Positions 53,560-60,237 of a stretch of 60,237 bases of DNA are shown in pieces. This DNA comes from an uncultured Ramlibacter sp. GTDB taxonomy: Bacteria > Pseudomonadota > Gammaproteobacteria > Burkholderiales > Burkholderiaceae_C. The notes below the pieces were generated by a model. It ran no database searches. It saw only the letters and a program-made list of their open reading frames with translations, and had not been told where the DNA came from. The stretch covers positions 1-60,237 of the forward strand of contig NZ_CAKZHQ010000039.1 in NCBI RefSeq assembly GCF_936925435.1, written 5' to 3'. The translations under genes and the position numbers were made by a program. The first letter of the stretch is position 1. Every line of letters starts with the position of its first letter.

Positions 53560-54708
53560 CTAGCGGGCGTCGCGGGCCAGCTCCAGCTTGCATTCCCTGA
53601 ACACGGTGCCGTCCATGCCCGCCAGCGTGCCCGAGCCAGTGAACTTGCCGCCGGCAAACGCGCCGGCCATGGTGGTCTTCCAGGGCTGGGTGGTGCTGCG
53701 GTAGAGCGCCCCCTGCCCGCGCAAGGTCAGCGACTGGTCTGCGGCAATGGCGCCGGCCAAGGTCTCCTGGTAGTTGGCATCGCCGCGCTCCATGGTCGCG
53801 CGCGGGCCTTCCACCCGCATCGACACAGGCACCGTCCAGGGGTTGGGGTTGTCGACCTTGTGGCGCAGCATGTAGGCGCCGCACCGCAGGGTGCCGGTCC
53901 AGATGCCATTGAGCGGCTGGGCCGGGGTGGCCGTGGGCGTCACGGCAGCCGCAGCGGCAATCGCGGCGGCCGGCCTGCCGCCAGCGGCATCGCGCGCGCG
54001 GGCCATGTCGCGCACGACGGAGCGGGCGATCAGGTCGATGCCCTGGCGCAGCGAGGCGGCCGTGGCCGGCGGGCGCGCGATCAACGCTTCGTAGGAGGCA
54101 AAGCCCTCGCCGACCGAGGGCGCGATGATCCAGCCATCGCCTTTGATGTCGATGCCGGTGACATGGTGGCCGTCGTACAGCAGGGTCTTGCGGTCGGCGG
54201 CGGTGAGCATGGCGCGCACGCGCAGGGCCGGCTGGTAGTTGCCTGAGAGGCCATTGGCCCAGAAGCCCACGATGGCGGGCTGCACATACAGCACCCGGTC
54301 CCACGATGCATCGAGCTTGGCCACGTCGAGCGTGAGGTTGCCGTTGGTGTCGAGCCAGCGGCCCGCCTGGATGTTGACCTGGTAGCCGGAGGCACGCAGT
54401 TCCCGCGCCAGCGCATCGGCCAGCGTGTCCGCCGCATTGAGTTTTTGCGCCACGACCAGCTGGCGCACGGTGTCGGCCCTGCTGGCCATGTGCGCCCCCG
54501 CCACCAGGCCGCCGATGGCGCCAAACGCCATGCCCACGTGCGGCGCATAAATGGTGAAGGTCTTGACCTCGGGCGGCTTGATCAGGGTGATGACATGCGC
54601 CGGCCCGATGGCATCGGCGGCAAGGTTCACCTTTGGGGTGGGCGCGGCGCAGGCGGTGAGCAGGGCCGCGGCGATCAGCAGCAGCCAGTTGCAAAGGCGG
54701 GTTGTCAT
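53560..54708 (-). CDS. Hypothetical lipoprotein, multi-segment
   Basis: A 382-aa exported lipoprotein: lipobox LLTAC (Cys20); a first domain (about 25-230) with KPPEVKTFTIYAPHVGMAFG, a Gly/Ala patch (AIGGLVAGAHM) and repeated beta-like segments; an Ala-rich linker (about 245-265); and a second domain (about 270-380; NGIWTGTLRCGAYMLRHKVD). I recognise no family. It is flanked by the two copies of the duplicated small-gene locus. Confidence 0.72.
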   Translation of the reverse strand: MTTRLCNWLLLIAAALLTACAAPTPKVNLAADAIGPAHVITLIKPPEVKTFTIYAPHVGMAFGAIGGLVAGAHMASRADTVRQLVVAQKLNAADTLADALARELRASGYQVNIQAGRWLDTNGNLTLDVAKLDASWDRVLYVQPAIVGFWANGLSGNYQPALRVRAMLTAADRKTLLYDGHHVTGIDIKGDGWIIAPSVGEGFASYEALIARPPATAASLRQGIDLIARSVVRDMARARDAAGGRPAAAIAAAAAVTPTATPAQPLNGIWTGTLRCGAYMLRHKVDNPNPWTVPVSMRVEGPRATMERGDANYQETLAGAIAADQSLTLRGQGALYRSTTQPWKTTMAGAFAGGKFTGSGTLAGMDGTVFRECKLELARDAR

Positions 54709-54797
54709 GGTTTTTGCCTCCTCGGCGGGGATTGTGCCGGCCCGTCGTTGCAAAGCAAGGACGGATTGCTGCCTGGCATCCCGGGCTCTTTTGAATT

Positions 54798-54830
54798 GTC
54801 ATCGCGGGCTTGACCCGGGATCCATCGCAG
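54798..54830 (+). repeat. Dispersed repeat, copy C
   Basis: GTCATCGCGGGCTTGACCC, then GGGATCCATCGCAG. Same family as copies A and B, and the left edge of the second copy of the duplicated block. It precedes the decayed small-gene copy with the same order and spacing as copy B precedes the intact gene. Confidence 0.7.
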
Positions 54831-54859
54831 CCTGCCCAAAGCCTCCCCAAACCGCCCTG

Positions 54860-55020
54860 TCACCCCCCTCCCGTCCCCGTCCGCTGCAGCCCGCCGGCCA
54901 GCGATTGGGCCGCTGCGCGGCCTCCGTCGCCCCCTACCTGCGCGAGGCATGGGCCGCCCGCCCATGCAACCTCGTTCTCACGCCGAGCACGTCGCCGCTC
55001 TGGTGCTGTCCGATGAGGGC
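54860..55020 (+). pseudogene. Decayed, truncated copy of the 53124 gene
   Basis: The plus-strand reading from about 54872 gives RPLQPAGQRLGRCAASVAPY, then LREAWAARPCNLVLTP, close to the 53124 protein. It has lost the ATG (a short deletion relative to copy 1) and has a one-base frameshift near 54980, after which EHVAALVLSDEG (compare EQVAAVVWPEA) is in another frame. It then stops resembling the parent at about 55020. It is broken. Confidence 0.72.
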
Positions 55021-55298
55021 TTGGCTGGAAGCGAGAGTACATCGGCCAACCCGTCTCGATCGCAAACTCCTCAACCTTCCCTACTACGACATACTCGCAA
55101 AACGTGTGTGGGGACCTCTAGCCAACCATTGGGGGCGCCTCCTCAAATCTGAGGACATTCAAGGCAGGACAGGCCCGAGATAGTCTTATGGTTACCCACC
55201 ACGACTTCGGAAAGCAGCGGCAGGTACCGCCACAGATACGAATTCGCCGCACTACTGAGAAAAATCTTGTCGGATAGCTCAAATGGAGAGACCAGGAA

Positions 55299-58200
55299 AT
55301 GATCACAGAAGAAAAGAAATTTCGATGGCTTCATATCAGTGACTTTCATGTGGGGATGACGAACCATGGTTGGCTTTGGCCTACCCTCAAGACAAAAATA
55401 TTTGAGGACTTAGAGAAAATTCAGTCGCGCGCTGGCCCATGGGACGCAGTCATTTTCTCTGGTGATTTGACACAGAAGGCCGTGCCGGAAGAGTTTGATC
55501 GTCTTACCCAAGCCTTACAGGAACTGTGGCGCAAGTTCGATTCTCTTGGCTTCAAGCCTACGTTGTTTGCAATTCCTGGAAATCACGATTTGACGAGGCC
55601 CTTACCCCTAGAACCGGAGATCATGTTGCTAGGCCAGTGGTGGCAGAACAGAACTATTCATCCAGAGATCTTCGAGAACCCGAAGAGCAGGTACCGGTTA
55701 GCAATTCAAAAGGCGTTTCGCAACTATGAGAATTGGCAAGATCAGCTAAAAAAAATGGGGATCCCCTTGGCCGAGACAAACCGTGGACTCCTCCCAGGCG
55801 ACTCGTCTTGCACGCTCGAAGTGCGTGGCACCAAAGTAGGAATCGTGGGCCTAAATTCTGCTTGGTTGCAACTATCTGAGGGAAATTTTGAGGGACGCTT
55901 GCACATTGACCCCCGTCAGCTTCTAGCGGTAACAGGAGGGGACTCAGACAAATGGGTGCGGGCGAATGATTTCAATCTTTTGGTCTCGCATCATCCATCG
56001 TCATGGCTGCATCCCGAGAGCTTAGTCGGCTGGAACTCGGAAATAAACACAACTGATAGATTCGACGTGCATCTATTCGGCCATATGCACGTTCCGACCG
56101 TCACATCCACGTCGATCGGTGGCGGGCAACCAAAGGTGTCCGTGCAAGCACCTTCTCTATTCGGACTAGAAAAATATGGAGAGGTAAGCAATCGACTTCA
56201 CGGCTACATTGCTTCCGAACTAAATCTCGCTGACGCGGGCGCAGTTCTCAAGATATGGCCCAGGCGGGCAATTCCTCGACTCACCGGCGAACTGAAGATT
56301 GAACCCGATTTGACAATGGATCTGGACGATTCGCAGTCGTTCTCTCAACTAGCTCGATCAATCACGCAAACAAATATAAAGAATATTGCGCTGAACTTTG
56401 CGGCGAACACCACTGAACTATCGCTCACGAATTCTGCTTCGCTGAGCCACATTCTGAAGAAAACGGAACGGGTTCTAGCTTCCGCTAAGCCCCATCTAAT
56501 CGTACGAGAAGTAGAACTGCAAACCTGCCGCCTAGCCCTGGACGAATCACGTGCCGCGTGGATTGGCACTAGCTGGGGAATGAGCGAAGAAGGGTTTATT
56601 TGGGCTCTCCAGCAGGACAGATCGGAATGCAAGCCTCTAACTTACCGCATCGAATGCGGCGACTATTCCACGAGACAAAAATTTCTAGAACAGGTTCATG
56701 GACAATTGGGTTGTGAGTTTGAGCAGTACTGTGACCTGCTATCCAGTCAGGTAGGAGCCTATTTAATTCTGTCGGATATTCCAATCGGCGAACCAACGCA
56801 ATCAGGGATTCCGCTCGGAAGAGACATTGAGGAACTTGTAAATGCAGTTCTCCAATATTGCCCAACTATTCGCGTCTTACTGTTGACAAGGCGAAAACCG
56901 GGCGCAAACGACATATCCTTCTCCTATGTAAACCTGCCTCCTCTAGACGAGGCAGACACTCGGTCGTACATAAAGGAGCATCCCCTGGGAGGAAGCACCC
57001 TTAGTACTGCGACCATCGCGAGTCAGATTTTTCGACATACCGATGGTGTTCCAACGCGCATCGATACGGCGCTCAAGGAACTACAGGTCACGTCGCTTGC
57101 GGATCTCTTGAGCAACAATTCCGATTTATTGCCTAGCGATTCTGGTGCTGACACCGTGCCGGCGGCCCTCGCAGTTGCTGTAGCCGAGCTTGCAGACGAA
57201 TTCTCGGAGAGGCCGCTGCGACGTTCATATCAGTTGCTTAAGGCCCTGAGCATGTTCCCCCAAGGAGAGCAACTTACTAGGGTCAAAAGGTTCTTAGGCG
57301 CTCATCCCTTCCTACCGCCGCATGCTGCAGAGTTAGTCGACAGGGGCTTGGTTGATGCCATACCTGTGATGGACGTCGGAATGAGCGACAGCGAAGTGGT
57401 AAGAAGCTTAGTCTTGCGCCGGCCTGTACGGGACTATGTGCGGTCTTTGATGTCCACTGAAGAGTCAATTTCTGTCAATGAGAAAGCAGTTGAGCTCTAT
57501 TTTGGCGAGCAATGGAAAGACGCAAATTACAAGACTCCTTCTACATTAAAGTTCAATGATTCGAATAGAGGCTTTGCTGAAATTTCCAATGCAACGACCT
57601 TCATCATCCGCGCGATGAAAACTGCTATCGGAAACCTATCTGAAGTCAGGGAAATTAAAGCCGCTGTAAATCTAGCTTTGCATTTCTCAGCCACTTTGAA
57701 ACAGGGAGGCCACTACCGAGGCATGAATATCCTCTGCGAGGATTTTCTTCCGCTTGTTCCCGAGGAAATGCTGCCAGCTGAGCACGCGCAACTGAAATAC
57801 AACTATGCGCGAAGCTTCAGAATGCTTTCTCAACGACAAGCAGCCATCCCGCTCTTCCTAGAGTTAAAAAAGCAAAAACTTTCAAAAGCGATGAAAGTTG
57901 GTGTCTTGCTCAACTTGGCTCTTGCGTACGAAACGGACGATCTACTCGAGCAAGCAGTAGAAGCCGCAAGAGAAGTTATTGAGCTTTCCCCCAAATCGCA
58001 TGAGGCCCTTCAAGCAGAAGCGATCATCCTTGAAGCGGAAGTCGACGATCCGGAGAGATTCTCCAAGCTAGCAGCGCTCGAAAATGAAGCCCGCGCAAAG
58101 AAGGCCACCACTGTCGCGAACAATATTGCCGTAGCTAGAGCCAATCAGCTCGCTCCAGATGACCTAACCGGCATTCGAAAAATTCTTGCCCCTGCCCTCG

Positions 58201-58625
58201 AGATCACTTCCGGGGATACATTCAATTTTGTAAAGGCAAGAATTGCACTTGCAAAGGCCACGATCACTGCAGGCGTAAAGTTTACGCCCCTTGATCGACT
58301 CGCCTTAATCGGCGTCTATCAATACCTATACAACCAACGACTTGACTCCCTTTTCTCGCAATGCCATGCGGTTCTTTGGCATATTTTTGACTTGCAGCAA
58401 GAAGAAGAGAACCTCTTGCGCCTATTTCGCCATAGCTCGATGATTTGGCGCGTGCGGGGAAGAAATGCAATTGAAGATCGGTATGTGAAGTTGCTGGCTA
58501 AACGCTTGGGCCAGCAGCTTCCTCAGGATTTGCGTCAAGTGGGAAGAGAGATGGCGTATTTTCTCGCACGCAACCACCTAGTTCTCGAATCCTCGCTGCC
58601 AAGTTCTGAAGGTGCCGGCGCGTAG
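55299..58625 (+). CDS. Metallophosphoesterase-STAND(NLR-like)-TPR fusion protein
   Basis: An 1108-aa protein of visibly lower G+C than its neighbours. Residues 8-320: calcineurin-type metallophosphoesterase with all metal motifs (Asp15-x-His17, Gly55-Asp56, GNHD 94-97, His231/His232, Gly261-His262-x-His264). Residues ~385-640: STAND/NB-ARC-like region. AAWIGTSWGMSEEG (419-432) sits where the P-loop belongs but has no Lys-Thr; AYLILSDI (487-494) matches Walker B; RVLLLTRR (525-532) sensor 1; LPPLDEADTRSYI and GVP (583-585) the NB-ARC/MalT-like tail. Residues ~640-1090: all-helical, TPR-like (e.g. LLNLALAYETDDLLEQAVEA). No partner gene is visible. Phosphoesterase effector, sensor repeats and a non-canonical NTPase suggest anti-phage defence; this is inference. 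ATG 55299 follows AGGAA. Base use suggests transfer. Confidence 0.9.
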   Translation: MITEEKKFRWLHISDFHVGMTNHGWLWPTLKTKIFEDLEKIQSRAGPWDAVIFSGDLTQKAVPEEFDRLTQALQELWRKFDSLGFKPTLFAIPGNHDLTRPLPLEPEIMLLGQWWQNRTIHPEIFENPKSRYRLAIQKAFRNYENWQDQLKKMGIPLAETNRGLLPGDSSCTLEVRGTKVGIVGLNSAWLQLSEGNFEGRLHIDPRQLLAVTGGDSDKWVRANDFNLLVSHHPSSWLHPESLVGWNSEINTTDRFDVHLFGHMHVPTVTSTSIGGGQPKVSVQAPSLFGLEKYGEVSNRLHGYIASELNLADAGAVLKIWPRRAIPRLTGELKIEPDLTMDLDDSQSFSQLARSITQTNIKNIALNFAANTTELSLTNSASLSHILKKTERVLASAKPHLIVREVELQTCRLALDESRAAWIGTSWGMSEEGFIWALQQDRSECKPLTYRIECGDYSTRQKFLEQVHGQLGCEFEQYCDLLSSQVGAYLILSDIPIGEPTQSGIPLGRDIEELVNAVLQYCPTIRVLLLTRRKPGANDISFSYVNLPPLDEADTRSYIKEHPLGGSTLSTATIASQIFRHTDGVPTRIDTALKELQVTSLADLLSNNSDLLPSDSGADTVPAALAVAVAELADEFSERPLRRSYQLLKALSMFPQGEQLTRVKRFLGAHPFLPPHAAELVDRGLVDAIPVMDVGMSDSEVVRSLVLRRPVRDYVRSLMSTEESISVNEKAVELYFGEQWKDANYKTPSTLKFNDSNRGFAEISNATTFIIRAMKTAIGNLSEVREIKAAVNLALHFSATLKQGGHYRGMNILCEDFLPLVPEEMLPAEHAQLKYNYARSFRMLSQRQAAIPLFLELKKQKLSKAMKVGVLLNLALAYETDDLLEQAVEAAREVIELSPKSHEALQAEAIILEAEVDDPERFSKLAALENEARAKKATTVANNIAVARANQLAPDDLTGIRKILAPALEITSGDTFNFVKARIALAKATITAGVKFTPLDRLALIGVYQYLYNQRLDSLFSQCHAVLWHIFDLQQEEENLLRLFRHSSMIWRVRGRNAIEDRYVKLLAKRLGQQLPQDLRQVGREMAYFLARNHLVLESSLPSSEGAGA

Positions 58626-58673
58626 CGCCCTGTTGCCACAAAGGCGTCATGCGCGAAAACGGGGATGCGGCTC

Positions 58674-59906
58674 TCAAACCGCCTTCCTCAACCTCCCCAC
58701 CCCTTCCCTGATCTTCTCCACATCCGCCGTAGCAAACGACAGCCGGAACGTGCTCATATCCGGGTCCTTCGCATAGAACGGCGCGCCAGGCACAAAGGCC
58801 ACGCCTTGCTCGATGGCGCGCTTGGCGAATTCGCCGGCATCCTTCAACTTCCCACCAGCGCCAGTCAACCTGGCCCAGAAGAACAGGCCGCCCTGGGGCT
58901 GGGTGAAGGCCACCGCGTCGCCCAGTTCCTTCTTCAAGCACTCGCCCATCACGCGTGCGCGCTCGCCGTACACCTTGCGTACATTGGCCAGGGTGGCGGG
59001 CATGCGGCCGGCCTTGAGGTACTGGGCGGCGGTGGCCTGGGCAAAGGTGCTGGTGTGGGCGTCGCTGAACTGCTTGCACATGGTGGCGCGGGCCAAGAGC
59101 GGCTCGGGGGCGATCATCCAGCCCACGCGCAGGCCGGGGCTCAACACCTTGCTCATGGAGCCGCAGTGGGCGATCCAGTCGCGGCTGCCGGGCACGTCTT
59201 TGCTCAGGGCCAGGATGGAGGGCGGCGGTGCTTCGCCGAAGTACAGGTCGCCGTAGGGATCGTCCTCCACCACCAGGGTCTGGTACTTCACCGCCAGTTC
59301 CAGCACCTTCTTGCGGCGCTCCAGGCTCAGCATGGCGCCGCTGGGGTTGCCAAAGGTGGGGATCAGATAAACAAACTTGGGCTTGTGCTCCTTGATCAGG
59401 GCTTCGAGCTTGTCCGTGTCCACGCCGTTGGCGTCGACCGGGGCGCTCACCAGGTCCGCGCCATAGAGGCGGAAACACTGGATGGTGGCCAGGAAGGTCG
59501 GGCCCTCCACGATGACCTTGTCGCCGGGGCTGATCATGGTCTTGCCCAGCAGGTCCAGCGCCTGCTGGCTGCCGGTGGTGACGATCAGGTCATCGGCCTT
59601 CAGGCCGGGCACGCCCTTTTGTCCCATGAAGGCGGCCAGTTGCTCGCGCAGCGGGTTGTAGCCCTCGGTGGCGCCGTACTGCAGGGCGCCGCCGGGCTCC
59701 TCGGTTAAGGCCTTGTTGGCGGCTTCTTTCAAACCCTCGACGTCGAACATGGCGCTGTCGGGGAAGCCGCCGGCAAAGCTGATGATGCCGGGCTTGCCCA
59801 GCAGCTTGAACAGCTCGCGGATGGCGGAGGTTTCGACGTTGTCCAGGCGGGTGGCGATCCATTGGCCGGCCACCGGCGTGGTCTGCAGCTTGACCTTGAC
59901 CAGCAT
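58674..59906 (-). CDS. PLP-dependent aminotransferase (LysN/MocR-aminotransferase-like)
   Basis: A 410-aa class I/II aminotransferase: [12 protein letters not shown] near the start, [24 protein letters not shown], and the [14 protein letters not shown] segment with the PLP lysine. It most resembles 2-aminoadipate/aromatic aminotransferases. The start at 59906 gives [20 protein letters not shown]; homologues as I recall them begin nearer LQTTPVAG, so the first residues may be altered by the junction with the truncated trhO. The frame is open further upstream to 60176, but that part is antisense to trhO. Confidence 0.88.
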   Translation of the reverse strand: MLVKVKLQTTPVAGQWIATRLDNVETSAIRELFKLLGKPGIISFAGGFPDSAMFDVEGLKEAANKALTEEPGGALQYGATEGYNPLREQLAAFMGQKGVPGLKADDLIVTTGSQQALDLLGKTMISPGDKVIVEGPTFLATIQCFRLYGADLVSAPVDANGVDTDKLEALIKEHKPKFVYLIPTFGNPSGAMLSLERRKKVLELAVKYQTLVVEDDPYGDLYFGEAPPPSILALSKDVPGSRDWIAHCGSMSKVLSPGLRVGWMIAPEPLLARATMCKQFSDAHTSTFAQATAAQYLKAGRMPATLANVRKVYGERARVMGECLKKELGDAVAFTQPQGGLFFWARLTGAGGKLKDAGEFAKRAIEQGVAFVPGAPFYAKDPDMSTFRLSFATADVEKIREGVGRLRKAV

Positions 59907-60237
59907 GCCGTTGTCGAGGGACGACGGCACCGATGCCGCGATCGCCAAGGTTCTGGCCTTCCTCCGCAACCAGCCGGAATTCGTGAACCTGGAGCACAAG
60001 GAAAGCCGGGCATCCAAGATGCCGTTCCTGCGCATGAAGGTGCGGCTGAAGAAGGAGATCGTCACGCTGGGCGTGCCCGAGCTGGACCCGAACCGCACCG
60101 TGGGCCAGTACGTGAAACCGCAAGACTGGAACGCGCTGTTGGCCGACCCCGACGTGCTGCTGATCGACACCCGCAACGACTACGAGACCGCCCTTGGAAT
60201 CTTCCAGGGTGCGGTCGATCCCGACATCAAGACGTTC
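59905..60237 (+). pseudogene. trhO: 5'-truncated tRNA uridine hydroxylase TrhO (rhodanese family), runs off window
   Basis: The plus-strand frame reads [20 protein letters not shown], then [40 protein letters not shown] and [13 protein letters not shown], clearly the middle of TrhO/YceA (5-hydroxyuridine synthesis at tRNA position 34). About 60 residues of the usual N-terminus, including the EGINGT motif, are missing. The recognisable part starts near 59926, and upstream DNA is aminotransferase. The in-frame ATG at 59905 overlaps the aminotransferase start. It continues past the window's end. Broken gene or assembly join. Confidence 0.75.

Larger units (their letters stand above)
54709..55298. 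other. 590-bp region with decayed duplicate and island boundary
   Basis: This space holds repeat copy C (54798-54830), a decayed copy of the 53124 gene (54860-55020) and a remnant like the end of the 53326 gene (55080-55140). The right part (about 55020-55298) is AT-richer and leads into the phosphoesterase gene; the G+C change falls near 55020. No terminator or clear promoter was found. A plus-strand frame is open to 55183 but has no good start. Confidence 0.6.

Noticed and set aside
55118..55306. A 62-codon minus-strand frame at the island's left edge
   Set aside because: It has no ribosome site and no family resemblance, and its composition fits random translation.
55299..58625. SbcD/Mre11-type nuclease as the identity of the phosphoesterase gene
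   Set aside because: There is no SbcC/Rad50 partner gene, and the long C-terminal region has NLR-like and helical-repeat features not found in SbcD.

Overview
The window is about 60 kb of high-G+C, densely packed bacterial DNA. It fits a betaproteobacterium of the order Burkholderiales, most likely family Comamonadaceae. The pointers are an orphan Bug/TctC-type receptor, a LysR gene divergent from a DUF2917 gene, a PXPV-repeat protein, the type of PssA and TrxC, and the dispersed GTCATTGCGGGCTTGACCC repeat. Genus cannot be fixed from the sequence alone. I found no rRNA, tRNA, CRISPR array, integrase, transposase or replication origin.

Layout. 1-9.8 kb: a large 7TM-DISM/PAS histidine kinase, PhoD-type phosphatase, LysR regulator divergent from DUF2917, an MFS carrier, an orphan amino-acid-type ABC receptor, a GIY-YIG-like protein, pssA and trxC. 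9.9-17.9 kb: 3'-5' exonuclease, YbfB-type MFS, DUF2721 and FHA proteins, LLM flavin oxidoreductase, a cyclic-nucleotide-domain/CPBP protease fusion, methyltransferase, acyltransferase and PAP2 phosphatase. 18-25 kb: dienelactone hydrolase, exported one-cysteine MsrA, an orphan sensor kinase with a substrate-binding-protein-like sensor, a SUI1 factor, aldo/keto reductase and a DEAD-box helicase. 25-30.4 kb: four co-directional peptidoglycan genes (M23 lipoprotein, L,D-transpeptidase, PBP1A, lytic-transglycosylase-like). 30.5-38.8 kb: an XRE regulator, small unknowns, sterol-desaturase family protein, ModA-like receptor, SDR, NYN nuclease, Bug receptor and alpha/beta hydrolase. 38.8-46.4 kb: cardiolipin-synthase-like PLD, hybrid kinase, M15 peptidase, siderophore-interacting protein/MarR pair, and an ArsR-AHSA1-GST operon. 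46.4-54.7 kb: an EntS-like MFS, a lectin-like lipoprotein, a GST, and a PhoP/PhoQ-like envelope locus with PepSY, glycine-zipper and His-rich PXPV proteins. 53.0-55.2 kb holds a partly duplicated small-gene locus.

The most unusual object is the 1108-residue protein at 55299-58625. It lies in visibly AT-richer DNA and is abutted upstream by a truncated copy of a neighbouring small gene. It joins an intact calcineurin-type metallophosphoesterase to a STAND/NLR-like middle region, in which the P-loop lysine is lost, and a helical TPR-like C-terminus. This is the layout of a bacterial NLR-like defence protein, here with a phosphoesterase as presumed effector. The function is inferred.

The window ends with an aminotransferase placed head-to-head against a trhO (yceA) gene that lacks its first ~60 codons. 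This is either a rearrangement or an assembly join.
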